Part shown: one piece after another, positions 1-14,400 of the stretch
How the letters are laid out: each line of letters opens with the position of its first letter
Position numbering within the stretch: position 1 is the first letter of the stretch
NCBI RefSeq assembly: GCF_001411555.2
Contig: NC_049911.1
Span: 30,353,044 to 30,417,043, forward strand
Direction: 5' to 3'
DNA length: 64,000 nucleotides
Origin: Juglans regia
Lineage: Eukaryota > Streptophyta > Magnoliopsida > Fagales > Juglandaceae
Program-made: the position numbers and the translations under genes
Notes under the pieces: model-generated
Told to the model about the DNA's origin: nothing
Database searches by the model: none
Seen by the model: only the letters and a program-made list of their open reading frames with translations

Positions 1-297
1 ATGTTTTAGAGGTATATAAGCAGCATTTTCCAGGAAGGCAACCAGAAATGATCTATACAATTCTTACCAGAAAAGAATTAATGCTCAATAATACATTTAG
101 TGTCAGGCTGTCAGCTACTCTGATCTACTCATAATATTACAACTAAACAGAAACTTGAGCTTTACAAGATAAAACTACTACACTAAAAAAGTTCTGAACT
201 GATTTATACCAATGATCTAACCTTTAAAATAAAATAAATGGAACAAAAGAAATAAAATAGTGTTAATTCAAAATGGGTTAAAGATGCAAGAACCCAC

Positions 298-3200
298 TCT
301 TCCATTTGACGTTCATATTCAGAACATATTCCTTGTAACCGTGCTGTGACTTCAAGCTCACGTTCGACATCCTGCATCGACCGTCGTAAATGAGGTGTAC
401 CGTACCAAAAATATAAAGATTCTTATCAAAGAAATAATAGGCCGAAAAGGCCAACGAACCAATCTAGGCATGGATCAAACCCAAATACAGATTATTGCAT
501 CTGGTACATACAGAAAATTACACACGCTGCAGGAGTGAAACATTTGTGGGATCGGACCCGACTAAACCGACAGATTGAAATATAAATTTTTTAATAATAT
601 AATATTTTATTTTTATATAATAATTATACAAGTTAATTATATAATTTTTATTTAATTTATTATTATTGTTCATATAAAATATAAAATAATATATGTTATT
701 AACTAATAATATATCATAAATCATATGATAATATATGTAGATACATAATACATTCATATATACTCTACTATTTACACTTAATTAAAGTAATTAAGAAATT
801 TTTTTTAAATACCTAAGTTGCAAGCAAGTATGAATAATTTATGTATAATGAAATTATTTGATATTCATCAGTCATATATAAAATATAGGACATTATTAAT
901 AATTATATATACTAAAGAGTAAAGTCTAAGTTAGTAAATATAAACTATCAACATCATAAATATAATTATAGTTAAATATTTTTTAATGAGTTAGTTACAT
1001 AATCCACATTAATAATTCACTTAATTTTAATTTTAATAATTTAAATATTTTTTTTATTAATTTGTTTGCAAAAAAAAATGAAACAAAATAATTGGGCCGG
1101 ACTGACCGGACCAATAACTAACGGTCCATTAGAGGTGATTGGCTCGGTCCGGCCTGTGGGATGATGGACCGAACCCCCGGACCGGGTTTAAACTCTCTGC
1201 TTGAATTTCAAGAGGATTAGAAGTTTCCAGTGTTATTGAGGCACCAACTCACCCTTAATTTGTAAGGGAGACTGTCAAAAATTAAATAAACAGTCTCAGG
1301 CCCAAAGATTCCAATATGAGGAGGAAGATAATATTTGAGTAACAAGTGAAAATGTTATCAAAGTTTCAATAATTTAGCCTTTCCAATCAAAATATAGTTC
1401 CAATGACAACTTCCAACAAATATGCAAACATTTTCAGCATTATACCCATGAACTTTGTGGCCATGAACAAGTATTGCATGGGTTTCTATGCTTATATACG
1501 AAAGCGTATTAAGGTATAGATACTTTCCAAATGCTATCACCAAATCCAATTGCAAACATCCCTGAAATGAATCTAGGCACACATGCCATCCCATCAAAAG
1601 CAAATCCGATGGGAACATTATATATAAATATCAAATGGCCAATGTAAAAGCACGTGCATGATTATAGAGCTTAAGCCTTCCAGTTTGGTTTTGAAATTTG
1701 AAGTACCTGAATTCCAGGAATGCTCCCAACTCTTGCACCTACATGATGTTTAACCAAAAAGATGAAAAGAAAATGTCAATATATTGTAGTTTTTCAAAAC
1801 CAAATGAACTGAATGGGGGCAGTAGTTCTCCTAACCAGCCGATCTATGAGACAAAGCTTTTCGAGATTCTAACAGCTCTTTCAGCCGTTTTGTAGCCATG
1901 GAAGCTTCTTCTGTCTTCCGCTGTAAAACCTGCCATAAAAGGTCTGAAGGTAAGAAAAATAATTTCCCAGAAATTATAGATTGAAAAAAACCAGAAAATA
2001 GGACGTTTCAGCAAGTGGTAAGCTACTGGAATCCTAAACAAAAACACTACTTTACCATCTTTAGTCTCTGGTTTGCAGCGAATAGCTTTTGCACCTCATA
2101 CCCATTCCTCCTTCCCTCTTTCCTAACCTGTTGATGTAGATATATTACAGGAAAAATGCATTCACATAATGAAAAATTCAATATAAAAACGGCCAGAAAT
2201 TATCCACGTGTACCAACAGAAACATCAATAAATCAAAGCAAATTACTAGCTTAAATCAGTATTGTTCCAAACGATGATAAAAAAAAATATTTAGAGCACA
2301 GGGTTATCAAAATATTCTACAGTTTGATCCGGCTTCAAAATTTCAATTGCCATGGCTCTAAAACGTCCCAAGTAACCACTTAATACCGAAACAAGTTGAG
2401 CGATACATCCTTTTGTCAACTCCATCCAATGCATTCTCAGATAGACAAGGCAATATAATACAATGCCTCAAATTCACTACATGAAGTATCAGACAATACT
2501 AAATTGTTCTGATACACTGATACACAGTCAAAGCATGATCAAACAATGCATGCAAGCAACCTTTTTCAATCAATACTAAGATCCTATCATGTAATTTTTA
2601 CATGCCCATTACAGACATTTTGTATTTGCATGGTCTCTGAGATTCCTTGTCAACCAAAAAAAAAAAGTTTGGTATCAAAATTCTCCCAAATATAATTATT
2701 ATAAACAATAAAAATTTAAACAAAAATTCTTAACCATTCTGAGATGAGAGGTCAAATTTAAAGCATTCAAGTCTAATACATGAAAAACAATTAATTAATC
2801 CAACTTAATCGTCCCCAAACATTGTATACCTACACTTCATATTATTCAGGGTGCCAAGCTTTAATTTCCAATCTCCAAAGGAATAAAAAAGATGGAATGA
2901 TGTCAAGTCCCTTCAATAATGCATATACCTGAAGAACTTCTTTTTCCAGTGAAGCCTTGCATATCCTAAACTGCACCGACTCTAGCTTGATCTTACATTG
3001 CAGTTGAACCTAAATAATATGAGAGTGGTTCATAGTTGAAACATAGAAATAAGCAATTTGTATAGACGTGCTCATCTACAACAATATGGCACCTTCTGAG
3101 CCCTCAAACTTTGAATCTCAAACTGCAACCTTTTTGTTGCTTCGTCACCTTTTGGTCTTTGTATTGAGAATTGCGACTGAACATTCTGTTTCTTCTTCAA

Positions 3201-4065
3201 CGTTGTTACCTGCAACAGAATCTGGTTTCAGAAAATGTAACAGTGTTATCAACCAAATTATCACGACACAAATATATTCACCTGTTCTTCAAGGACATTC
3301 AGCTTTTGCAGATAGTCCGCTTTGAGCTTTTCAACACCACCACCAGAAGAAGATGAAACATTTGCAAGTCTTTCCCTTAGTTCCGCAATCTCTTTCTGCC
3401 AATTTTAGGTTTAAGGCATTGTTAAAATAACTGGTTTTCATTCAAGAAAGAAAAGGAAGAGGGGAGGGGTGATGCGGTGCCTAATTTGCTTCCTAGTGTT
3501 ATTCAAAAGTTTTCTCCAAAGCAGAAGTTGCATCGGAAACAGATCCTTTTCAAAGCGCCTTTCGATGCTTTCATTTTTCATATCCGGACTGGAAAGAAGC
3601 CGTATAAAGGGGGAAAAACTCATGATATCCATAAGCTTTTGCAAGTGTAAACTTTGAAACAAGGATGCATGCTTTAAAATCAATACCAAACAAACCGCTT
3701 TAATTTCTACCTATCTTAAAGACTCGGAAATAATTAGCGCCGACTCTGGCTTTTCCGACGTTTTCTCACCGACCAAACAGACTCTAAAAGAATGATACCA
3801 GATAGTTGTATAGAGTTCGTCCTACTAAAGCACCTTGTTCCTCAAGTTCTCAGTAACAAGAAAACCTAGCAATCGATCAAACTGCCATCAATTCATCTTG
3901 AAACATTGAAAGGAACAATAAAATAGCACTGACCTGAAACGCTTTGTTCTCTTGTTCGAGCTGACGAATCTTCTCCTCGTAATGTAGGTTTTGCTTATCT
4001 TCAGGAGCTGACGACGAGGCGTCCACTGGGCTCGCTTCCTTTGAGCGACGATTCGTCTTCTTCAT
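298..4065 (-). CDS. Truncated, motorless tandem duplicate of the KIN-4C coiled-coil region (partial, runs off left edge)
   Basis: Eight exons line up one-for-one with exons 14-21 of the KIN-4C gene at 5496-15089. In transcription order they are 4065-3934, 3395-3282, 3209-3093, 3009-2929, 2127-2056, 1929-1836, 1738-1707 and 371-298. Exon lengths 114, 117, 81, 72, 94 and 32 are identical to those of the parent, and splice sites and phases agree. All exons are open; the middle ones share motifs such as [19 protein letters not shown] and ELEVT. The first exon is new: it starts MKKTNRR, has a Ser/Ala/Glu-rich stretch, and joins the homologous part at HYEEKIRQLEQ. An in-frame ATG at 4128 is possible, but the CT-rich stretch before 4065 reads like 5'UTR. 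The motor domain is absent, so it cannot walk on microtubules. The last visible exon has lost the parent acceptor and probably uses a shifted in-frame CAG at 372-374. It could be a functional coiled-coil gene or a young pseudogene. Further exons are expected left of base 1. Confidence 0.65.
559..1190. other. AT-rich block inside the large intron of the kinesin duplicate
   Basis: This stretch of over 600 bases is about 85% A/T, bordered on both sides by short GC-rich patches containing GGACCG/CGGTCC-type words (around 549-575 and 1094-1190). No coding sequence is apparent. The contrast with its surroundings suggests an inserted repeat, but I could not find convincing terminal repeats or a target duplication. 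Confidence 0.3.
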
Positions 4066-5495
4066 CTTCTGGAATGCAGCAACGGCGGCGGAGGCGGAGG
4101 AGGAGAGAAACTGAAAAGCGAAATTCAAAAGAAAACCCTAACCAGTTTTCGCGATTCGGTGTAGATCGGATCCCGAAGCCCTTCCTACTGATGAAGAAAT
4201 AACTAATAATCTGTTAATTATATATATAGGGATCCATGGTTTGTCTGCTTGACTGCACCTTTCTTCCTTTAATTATTACATCCAGACCACCCTTTCGCAA
4301 CGGCATCATAGATTCATACTACCCAATTGGAGCCAAAAGCATTTGCATTTCAAATTTGCCACATCAGACTCTGAAAAGGGTAAAATAATAAAAGTTGTCC
4401 TTATATTAAGGTACTACCCCTAAATAGATACATATAGATAGGCTTGCGCATAAACCTTAGACGACGAGTCGTTTTCTTGCCAAACGCCTACGTTTGGTGT
4501 TTGGGCCAAAACAGCAACTGCCAACTAGGCAGAGGGGTATAGCAAGATTGAAAAATTCTACTTACTATTTTCAGAACATATATGTAATTTTTTTTATCAA
4601 ATATATAGTATATAAATAACGAGTAAAAAACTAATTAGTTTAAAAAAAATAAAACAAAATAAAAATAAATATAGTATGTGAGAATAATAAATAACAAAAC
4701 TCAGCAAGATAAGCATAAGAATTATTTTATTCTCAGGCCGATATGTAAAGCACGTAATCCATTTTATTTAAATTATAATATGTTATAATATTTAAATTAA
4801 ATTTATTTTTAAAATCAAATTACGCCATGTAATCACTTTATTAAGTTTGCTTTACTCAACGGCTTAATAAAAAAAAATTATTAAAATTTTTCTAAGCCAT
4901 AAAGCTATTGAATTATGATACATCCACCACAGATAGGAATCTAGGATCATTTCTATTTTCTACGATTTTCTCTATAATTTTTGCTCGGCTTCTAAAAGTA
5001 ACTCTATTATCATCATTATAATATAAGATGACAATGGCAATAACATCAAGTGTCGTTGCGACAGTTTAAGATAAATTCTCTCGAATCTAATTCCTAAATT
5101 TAAATTTTACCAATATAATGCCACCGTTACTTAATTACACTTATTAATATACATTTTGAATGATTATTCATCTAAATAAATAAATAAATATATTAAACTA
5201 CTAAAAGCCTACCACCAAGAAGAATAAGGTAGATCTTCGTTTCAACTTCTCAAATGTTCAACTGAACAAGTCACTTCATAATCATACGCCACAACAGGTG
5301 GCTGGAAGTGATGAAAGCTGACTAGCCACAATATTTGTGGATTGTTTAATATCAAAATCCGTTACTCGACGAATTAGCTAAAAACGTAGTCCATGGAATC
5401 AAGGCAATTTCATACATCTAAAAGGAAAAAAAAAAAAAAAGTACACAATGTTGGTATAAATATCACCAATAGAAACAGAGATATAACGATCCAAG
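4066..5495. other. Intergenic region between the kinesin duplicate and KIN-4C
   Basis: This holds the presumed promoter of the duplicate (a CT-rich 5' leader and the TATATATA at 4220-4227, about 155 bases before its ATG) and, at its right end, the 3'UTR of KIN-4C. The centre (4560-5200) is AT-rich with no recognisable gene. Confidence 0.5.
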
Positions 5496-8400
5496 TCAAA
5501 GGCCATTGTTCTCTTTCTCTTCCGATGTTCTTTTCTGAGGGCTTGGTGGAGCAAGAACAGCAGACTCTTTATTCACAAACACATCTGATTTGCCGGCATT
5601 CCTCTCTCTCAATGGGTTGCCACTATTCGATGCAACCGATCGCATTGCCCTGGGTAACTTGAGAGGGATGTCCACATCGCTAGTATTGTTATTGTTATCC
5701 GACTTGTGTGTGGCATCAGCGCTTTCTGGCTGGGAGGATGGTGGAGGATTGGAAACAAGCAGGATGGTAGATTTTCGCCATTTCTTTCTCCGATTAGGCT
5801 TTGGTGCATTTGACTTGGCCTGTAATTTACAAATATAAATATAAGCGAAGAAGTTTGTATTGCGCAAAGCAAAGATTGATACTTGTAAGCTTTTAGAAAG
5901 ACTGGGTGAGAACGAGAGATACCAATGTGTTTCCGATATCAGATAAAGGCTTCCTTTTGGATCCATTATCATCATTTGTCTCAGCAGGCTTCTCGACCAG
6001 AGCGCTCTGAAGTAACATTGCACCTTGCGAAGCAAGCATGCGACTCTTCTCTGTTTCATCTGACCCTGAACCACTTCCATTCCTTTCAGCAATCTCTAAT
6101 AGTGGTGTCTCATCAGAGTCCTTGTTCAAGACGGATTCCCTGTTGGCGCATTTCATGGGCACACAACTGCAAGTACTCCCACAACTACCCCCAGCAGCTC
6201 GGCATGGGCATTTCGTTGTTTTACATGAAGAGTTTTTACTACAAGAGCAGCATGCACCTGATGGGGTATTAGCACTAGCAGTTCCATCAGTAATTCCCTC
6301 ACCTGAACGACCTAATTTCAAGCTTTCTGAATCATTGGGATCAGATTGATCAGATGTTACGCTTGAACGACCTCCGTTTTTAGAGTTCCGTTTCCTACCC
6401 AGGCGCTTATTATCTGGCGCTACCCATTCGTCATCAGTTCTTTCTCCATCCGAATGTTCTGACTCAGATGTATCCATGTCCTCCAATAAGAAAATGGAGC
6501 TCCTCTGATCCTAGAATCATTCAGAGAAAAATCAGCCAATAAATATAAGCTAATGGTCAAAACAAGAAATAGCAACCAATTCCGCGAGGGGGGGGAGGGG
6601 ATGCTCAATGGAAGAGACCCACAGAAGGGGGGCACCTACCTGCTTGCGCAAGTCATACTTATGTCCTCCATTATTTAGGTCCTGCATACTGTAGTCTGCC
6701 GCATTTCTCGTGGAATATTTCTTCAACGCTGAATTCTGTTACAATGTTCCAAAAAAAATAAAAAATAAACTTAAGTTGCGAGTGGAATCATCACAAAGAA
6801 GTTTCAGAATAATTTAAACTGACAACCATGTCAACAAAATCGAAAGATTTACAGATAGTAATAATAGGTATCCTTTCAAATCTAATATACCACTCATGCC
6901 ATCTATGACTCTAGATCTCCACTTAAAAGAGTCACGATTCATGGTTGAACTAAATTTGATCTCTCAAAATATAAGATTTGGTCAAATTATTTGTATGCAT
7001 ATTTGTGCCAAATGCACCATTGTAACTCTTCCCCGCTCTTGGATAAAATATAATTTAGATTGTGGAGGATTGCCAAAAATAAACTATCCAATTAATTACT
7101 ACAAACCGATAAAGGCACGGATCGCATTAAAGGCCAAATGTACTTACCTGTGACTTCACCTGTTGTATAAGTTCTGTTTTTTGCATCTCCAACTGCCTGC
7201 CGTAGCTACTGAGCTTCACTATCTTTTCCTTCAAATCTCTTATCTCTAAATCCTTCTCTCTGCAGGCAACTACTTTATCTCGTACCAAGCACCTTGGAAA
7301 GAAAGGGAAAGAAAATACTCAGCTAAAATCAAGAAGTTTTATTGTTAAAAAAAAAACAACTCTAACTAAGAAATGGAAAACTTTTGACTTGAGAAAAGAA
7401 TTGAACTTTTGACTTGAGAAAAGAATTGCTACCTAGAGGAGGATGCTAAATTGAACAAATAATTCATTATATTTTTGGCATCAGCTAGCGACCGGACTTG
7501 GTTCCAACGACCCCTGCCGCTAAAACCTCGTTCACGCTCTTCAGCTTCTGACAACTGTGATGCCATCGAAACCAGGGTGCTAGATGAAGTAGCCAGCATG
7601 TTTTCAAGGGCAAAAATCCTTGAATTTCTTGCTCCCGGAGACAGTGTCTCAGTGCCCTCTCTACATTAAAGGCGATGAAAGGTAAAAAGAAAAATATTAA
7701 TTATATTCAAGCATTGGATGCCATCTAAGGAGAATAAAAAAACCCATTACAAAGAACACTCAATAATATGAGAACAAAGCCACCTCATATTTGATTGCTT
7801 GAACAAGTATGCTTCTTCCTTCAGTCTTGCAAGCTCCTTGGCCATCATAGCCCTCCTATAACATCAAGAAACATCAATTGGATAAAATCAGATAGGAACA
7901 AAAAAAAAAGCTGAATTAGAAGTCCCATAAGAATGTCACTATGCTTGTGTGAAAACTCGTAATATGAGCAAAAAATTCAATATAAAATTTCCACATAGAA
8001 AGAAAAATTAAACAAATTAAACGTGAAAGCCAGCTCCTAAATTAACATGGCTACGAGAGTTTGATGAATAAATTTCAAGCATTTGAGACAATATTGAATC
8101 AATATGATTTAACCAATGCGGGATAGAAATTTAATATCTCATTATTCTCATCAATTGAAACATAGCACCAGAATTAGTATCTGTTACTAATTTATAGAAT
8201 ACTAAAGTTCTATTTTCACCATACGAGAACCTGGATTTAATTGTCAAATTAACTTATCGCCCCAGTTCTCACATTACTTGGTCTTGCAACAATTGTGTCT
8301 TGCCGAAACGTGTTACTTCAAACTCTATCTCCCGTCAAAGTTCTGGGTTCATTGGCCTAGTTCTCAAGATTTGGTCTCGCAATAACCATCTCCACATTCC

Positions 8401-11400
8401 TCATGCTCTAGCAACCATTTTCCATGAAAAAGTTTCCCTAATTAAAGTATTTTTCCCTTTTTTTGTTGACCCACTATTTTATAGATGTCAATGACACCTC
8501 AAAAGCATAACAGACACTAAGAGACTTGTTTAGGCTTTGGACAGAAAATCCAAGATACTAAAAATAAGAAACTGTTTGAAGTGTTTTTTTTTAAATAGAC
8601 GCAGCCTGCAAAAATATTAGTTGCCGACAGTCTCTAATCCAGCTAATAAAGACAACAAAACCATTTTATCTCCACAACGACAAACTTGAAAAGGCACAAA
8701 ACCTCTAAATAGATTCATGAAGTGGAAGAATTAAATAAATAAGACTTACTCTTCCATTTGACGCTCATACTCAGCACGTACTTCATGTACCCGCACGGTG
8801 ACTTCAAGCTCATGTTCAATTGCCTGCATCAGGGCCTTCTCAATAACAAGAATGTGTTAGTCATCATTATATAACACCAGATTATTTAGTCATCACTGCA
8901 TTCACAAACCAATCCTTCAAATCTAGTTTCTTTCTAAGTAGTCCTTTTACGGGGTATTATAAATACCTGAATTCCAGGACCATTGCCATTTCCAGCACCT
9001 GCATACATAAGATATCTCGTCAACAAGTTATAAACGCTGAAAAAAAAAAATGAACTGCATGATGCAGTATGTCTCCTAACTGGAAGTTTCGCGTGAGGAA
9101 GCCTTTCGAGATTCTAGAAGTTCCTTTAGCCTTTTTGTAGCCAAAGAAGCTTCTTCTGTTTTTCGATGCAAAACCTGGCATGAAATACAAGAAGTAAGAA
9201 GAGTTTCTCTTAAACTTGGGCGACCACTAATATTCTAGACAAACATCAGCTTACCATTTTTTGCCTTTGATTCAGAGCCATTAGCTTATGCATCTCATAC
9301 TCATTCCTTCTCCCCTCTTTCTTAAGCTGGTGATTGAAAAAAAAAAATGAAGTCCAAAAAACTTATTTCCGTATTATGCATCTTATGACTTGGGATAAGG
9401 AGCAATGTTAATAAAACACAACAGTCAAGATGCTCCATGATAGCATCTTAAAACTCTCAAATCAAAACAATATACATTATCTATGCATCTAGCAACAGCA
9501 GATTTCTGCTACTCCATATCATTTCAAAATGCCAAAATGTTTCACGATTCGTAATCAAGAAAATTCTCCCATGTTTAGAATGAAGTCATACATCTCACCA
9601 AATTATTAATAAAATGTAACTTTTGAAGATAAAGTGGAAGATAATTTTACTATCAACGAGAGGATTCCGATTTATAGATGGCCTTCTTACAGCATCCTAA
9701 AATCTGTGACAACAATCTTGTTCAGTGATTTTTATAGATGGCTTTATATAATAAAAAATATATATCACAATTTGACTGTCATCTAATGCACAAGCGCATG
9801 CACCCACACTCCGAGGGAGAGAGAGAGAGAGAGATGGCTGACCACACTCGGAGAGATGGGTTCTAACTTCTAAAAGGCCCTCAAGTGCCCACAAAAATAG
9901 GCAAGTAAACACAACAAATCAAAGGTGGTCAGCATTAGCCGCTTGCTTTTGAGTCATCCTAATCAGCTATTAGCTTTATATCTTTCATCCAGTTACCATT
10001 ACATCACATTATATGCACAGAAATAAATGTCTACAAAATCTTTAACAAGTCAACATTCATTGCCACTTTCAAGTTTTAGCAGATACAGTTTTAACAAGTC
10101 AACATTCTGCATACCTGAAGAACTTCTTTCTCTCGGGATGCTTTCCATAACCTAAACTGCTCGGACTCTTGCTTAATCTTATGTTGCAGTTGAACCTAAA
10201 AAACAAAATATACAACTGATATTAAGAAAAGATTATTTTGTCTACTCGAGTAACAAATGCCTTCTATAACCAAGTTGAACCTTTTGAGACTTTATTCTCT
10301 GGATCTCATCTTGTAGTCGTTTTGCTGCCTCATCACTTTTTTGTTTTTGTCTCAAAAGTTGAGCTTGAGCATCTTGTTTCTTCTTCAAATCTGAAACCTG
10401 CAACCCAAAGCATGAGTCTCAGTCTCTCAGAACTATAAACTATGAACGCCATTGAAACTTGAGAGGGCAGGGTGAGTCAATATTCACCTGTGACTCCAGG
10501 ATATTCAACTTTTGAAGATAATCTTCCTTCAACTTTTGAGCACCATCATCAGAAGTCGATGAAATATTTGCAAGATTGTGTCTCAGTTCCTCAATCTCTT
10601 TCTGCCAATTAACAACGGGGTAGAAAATGGCTTAGTAGAATGACCTATCAATCACAGCCTAACTTCCACAGAAACAGCACTGACCAGCAAAGATTTCTTC
10701 TCGTGTTCTAGCTCCTGAACCTTCTTTTCGTAATGTTGTTTAAGAACCGAAGTATCGACATTTGCAAACCGCTTCATTTCAGCCTTCAACAAGTAAAATA
10801 TGAAACATGTAAATGACGTCAGAAACGAAGCAAAAAGATGCAAATCCAAGGTCATAAGAGATATAGAGTTTTAAAACAAAATCCCATAAACAAATATGTA
10901 GATGGCCAAGAAGAAATATATATAGTTTTTTCTTCTTCTATCTTGATAAGGAAAAGATTCTCCCAATTAATCAAGTGATTTATTAGATGATTTTCACAAA
11001 ATCAAGTAGGTGATCCATGAAGATTTTGGAAAAAACAAAAGGCACATTCCATTATGAATCAACACAGATATATGGATTAAGAAGCAACAAAAGGAAAAAC
11101 ACGCTGCCAACAAAAAAAACATCACCTTAAATTTGAGCATACAACCAAACTAGGAAGCAAAGGTTGTATAAATAAAAAGATGATAAGTTTTACCTCTTTC
11201 TGCTCAAGTTTTTTGTCTAATTCTTTGAGTTCCATGTCCAGTTTTTCTTGAATAGATGAATGTTCTAGCTCCTTGTCATCATCCTCAATCTCAACTGCAT
11301 ATGAATTTGAGATTTCATTTCATTTGTGCTGTCGCGTAAAAATATAAATTCTAGACATCACTACACTACAAGAAATTACGGGCAACAATATCCCCATCAA

Positions 11401-14400
11401 ATGCATAATATTCCTAACAACTGTTGTACCCTAACCACTAAAAATGAAAAATATCATAGGGTGGCTTCCATTATGTGGAAACCAACTAAAAGCATTGATA
11501 TCGATTGCAATAAAGCAGCAAAGCTTCTATGCTCAATAAAATCAAAGGCAAGTAAACAACATAAATCAAAACAATGAATAGAGCATATTACAAGTTACCT
11601 GAAAGATCCACAGCTTTTGTGTCAAAATCTGATGCATACTCATTAGTGCATGGAAATAATGCTTTTTTTGAGCAAAATCCATCATCATCTAAGTCAATAC
11701 AATCAACAAATCGGCTGCTTTTTGAGTCGTTTGAGCTTCTTTTGATGCGCAATAGCTCTCCCTCTAAATCTTGAATTTTTGTCACATAATTTTTTATCAA
11801 GTCAAAATCCTGAAAAGGTTTGGATTTTGTGAAAAAAATCAGCAAAATGTTTTGTTCCATCAAAAAGCTGCAAAACCTTGAGCAAATAAATCAGTGCACT
11901 CAAACCTGATTTGAACTGGAATCAATCTCATCCCAAGTTTTACCATTTCGAGCTGATTCAATTTTGACAATCAGCTTGTCTTTTTCAACCTGAAGTAGTA
12001 AATGCAGGTGAGATCTCAAGGCTGGATTTTTTCTAGCATCTGGAAGATATTGCAAGCAAATGATGACATCTTAATACTTCTGAAAAGGAGAAATTAGATC
12101 ATACCTGAGCATCAAGAGCACGTTGTGTTAAATGCTCACAAGTAACTCGACGTGCTTGAAGCTCCCGCTGTAGCTCTGCATTGCTTGCTTCAAGTAAAGA
12201 TATTTTGTGTTTGAGAATCTGGAAAACCAAAGGTTAATAAACATCTGAAACTAGCAAATAAGGATCACATACAACTTTTCTTATACAATAATATACCTGG
12301 AGTTCCTCGAATGGTGAGCTGGCATCCCCACGATAAAATAGAAGCTCACCCTGCAACTGCTCAATTTGGCTCCTCATTCTCTGCACCTGAGCTGCCATTG
12401 GATCGCGGTTGATCTACATCAAGAAAGAAGGCAAGTTCGTCAGGAAGAGAAGCACGACATGACATGTCAAAAAAGCAATATAAAAGAAAACTTACAACTG
12501 CCTTGTTCTGAATGTTACGAGCACGATTTGCATACTTCAAAGTGTTTAGGGTTTCCTCAGCATTTGTATCAGCAGGACTGACACAAGCTTCGATCATAGA
12601 CAAAATAAACATAAAAAAATTGTTTAAAATTTTGTGAAATAGAACGAAAAAAAAAATAGAAGAAAGCAATATCTTAAATGCTTAAAGAAGCATTACAAAT
12701 CCTTAGCACACACAAATGACACATACCAATCATGACTGTTTTGCTGTTCCCTCCAAGAGAATCCTGCATATTCAAATTCCAATGACGAGGCATGAGTATT
12801 TTTTTAGAGCTTAGTGAATAATTTTCCCTTGAACATCAAAAGGTGTCAATAAGTGAATGAGCTCTAGCTCAATGCAACTTCTTCAATAAGAATGAAATGG
12901 AAAAAAATGAAATTTCCCTGAGTGCATGCGTTGTTTACCAATAAGAAATGTGTTATTTTTAAAAAAAATTAGGTTCTTACTGAAGATTCGCCACAGCTCT
13001 TAATTATTGTATGCTTCCTATGTAATATAAAATATAAGGTAGAGGTCCGTTTTTCACAAGATATGAATATCCTCTAGAGGTGCCTTTTTTTATAAGTACA
13101 TCCTCCAGAACTATTTTTATAAGTAATTAAAAATATAGATTCAACAAACAAGAAGTATCCCCAGTCATCAAATCATAAGAAATTGAGTAAGTGAAGCAAT
13201 CTGCAAGAAATTCTCACTACACGGCAATTTGCGAGAAGTTCTCACTAAAAACTTAAGTGGGAAAGTAGAAAGATTGTTCCCTTGCCTGTAACAATCGCGT
13301 TAACTTGCTATCACGATATGGAACATGACCTCCTTCTTTCCTCTTTTTCTCATCTCCCAAAGCACTTATCACATTGCCAAGAGCTAGTAGACCTTTATTG
13401 ATATGTATGCCTAAACCACACAAATGAGTAAATCAAACACAAGCTCCAATTAAAATGATTTAACAAATTTATTATTCTACATACCAAATTCCCAACAGAT
13501 GGCTACCCAAAAAAGCCAACAACCCCTTAAACCTAATGTAACAAGATGAAATCCCTTGACCAATAAAAGTCTCCAATGTGGGAAACGTTAGATATACCTT
13601 CTTTGAAACGCATTCCATCTGCACCTGTTCTTTTTGCACGTTCAGAACCAGCAAGATCGACTAAATGTAATTTTGCACATAAGATATCATCACCAAGGTC
13701 GTCATTTATAGCTCCAGCCAGGCATTGAGAAATTTTTTTTTGTTCCATTGTAATTGTAAAGATAGCATGTGAACGACTGAAAAAGGGTAAAATGAATCAT
13801 ATATGGCTCAATGTTAGAAACTATATAAAATCCAATTACATAAGAAATAGCATGTTTTAAAAAGAAGACATGAAAGCCATATAGGCTATGCAAAATAACG
13901 AAGAGGAATAAAAATGAATAGTTTTAAATTGATTTAGAATAATGAAATGTGCACCTTGATTGACTATTCATATTTGTACTCCCAGTGGCACGAGAATGAG
14001 AACCTCGAGATAGATGTGTCGCCATCTCTTCTTTTGTCATAACTTCCGCCTCAGTCACACCAGCAAGAGTGATTCCTCCATTCACCGTTTCTCTTATCTG
14101 TATGGGAACTCTTGCAAGCATTGTAGGCTTCAGAAAAGATGCCCCTTCGGCTTTAGAGAAAACCGATGAATTAGGGTCAAGCAAATCAAACACTTCTTCC
14201 TTGAATATCTGTCATCAACATACCACATCCAGCAAATGAATAAAAATACTAAGACAAAGAAAAATCAATAAGGTGACCAAAAGCATCTACTACCTCAATG
14301 AATGATACTCTGATCAAAAATTCCGAGGAATCTTTCATCGCCTCAACCCTTCTGAATATACTTTCCATTACTTTAGGTATAATTCCACCATTACTTCCTT

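Noticed and set aside
5590..6349. Plus-strand open frames of 80-115 codons over 5590-6349
   Set aside because: They lie exactly opposite the last two KIN-4C exons, which carry recognised motifs on the minus strand. They are mirror-frame artefacts.
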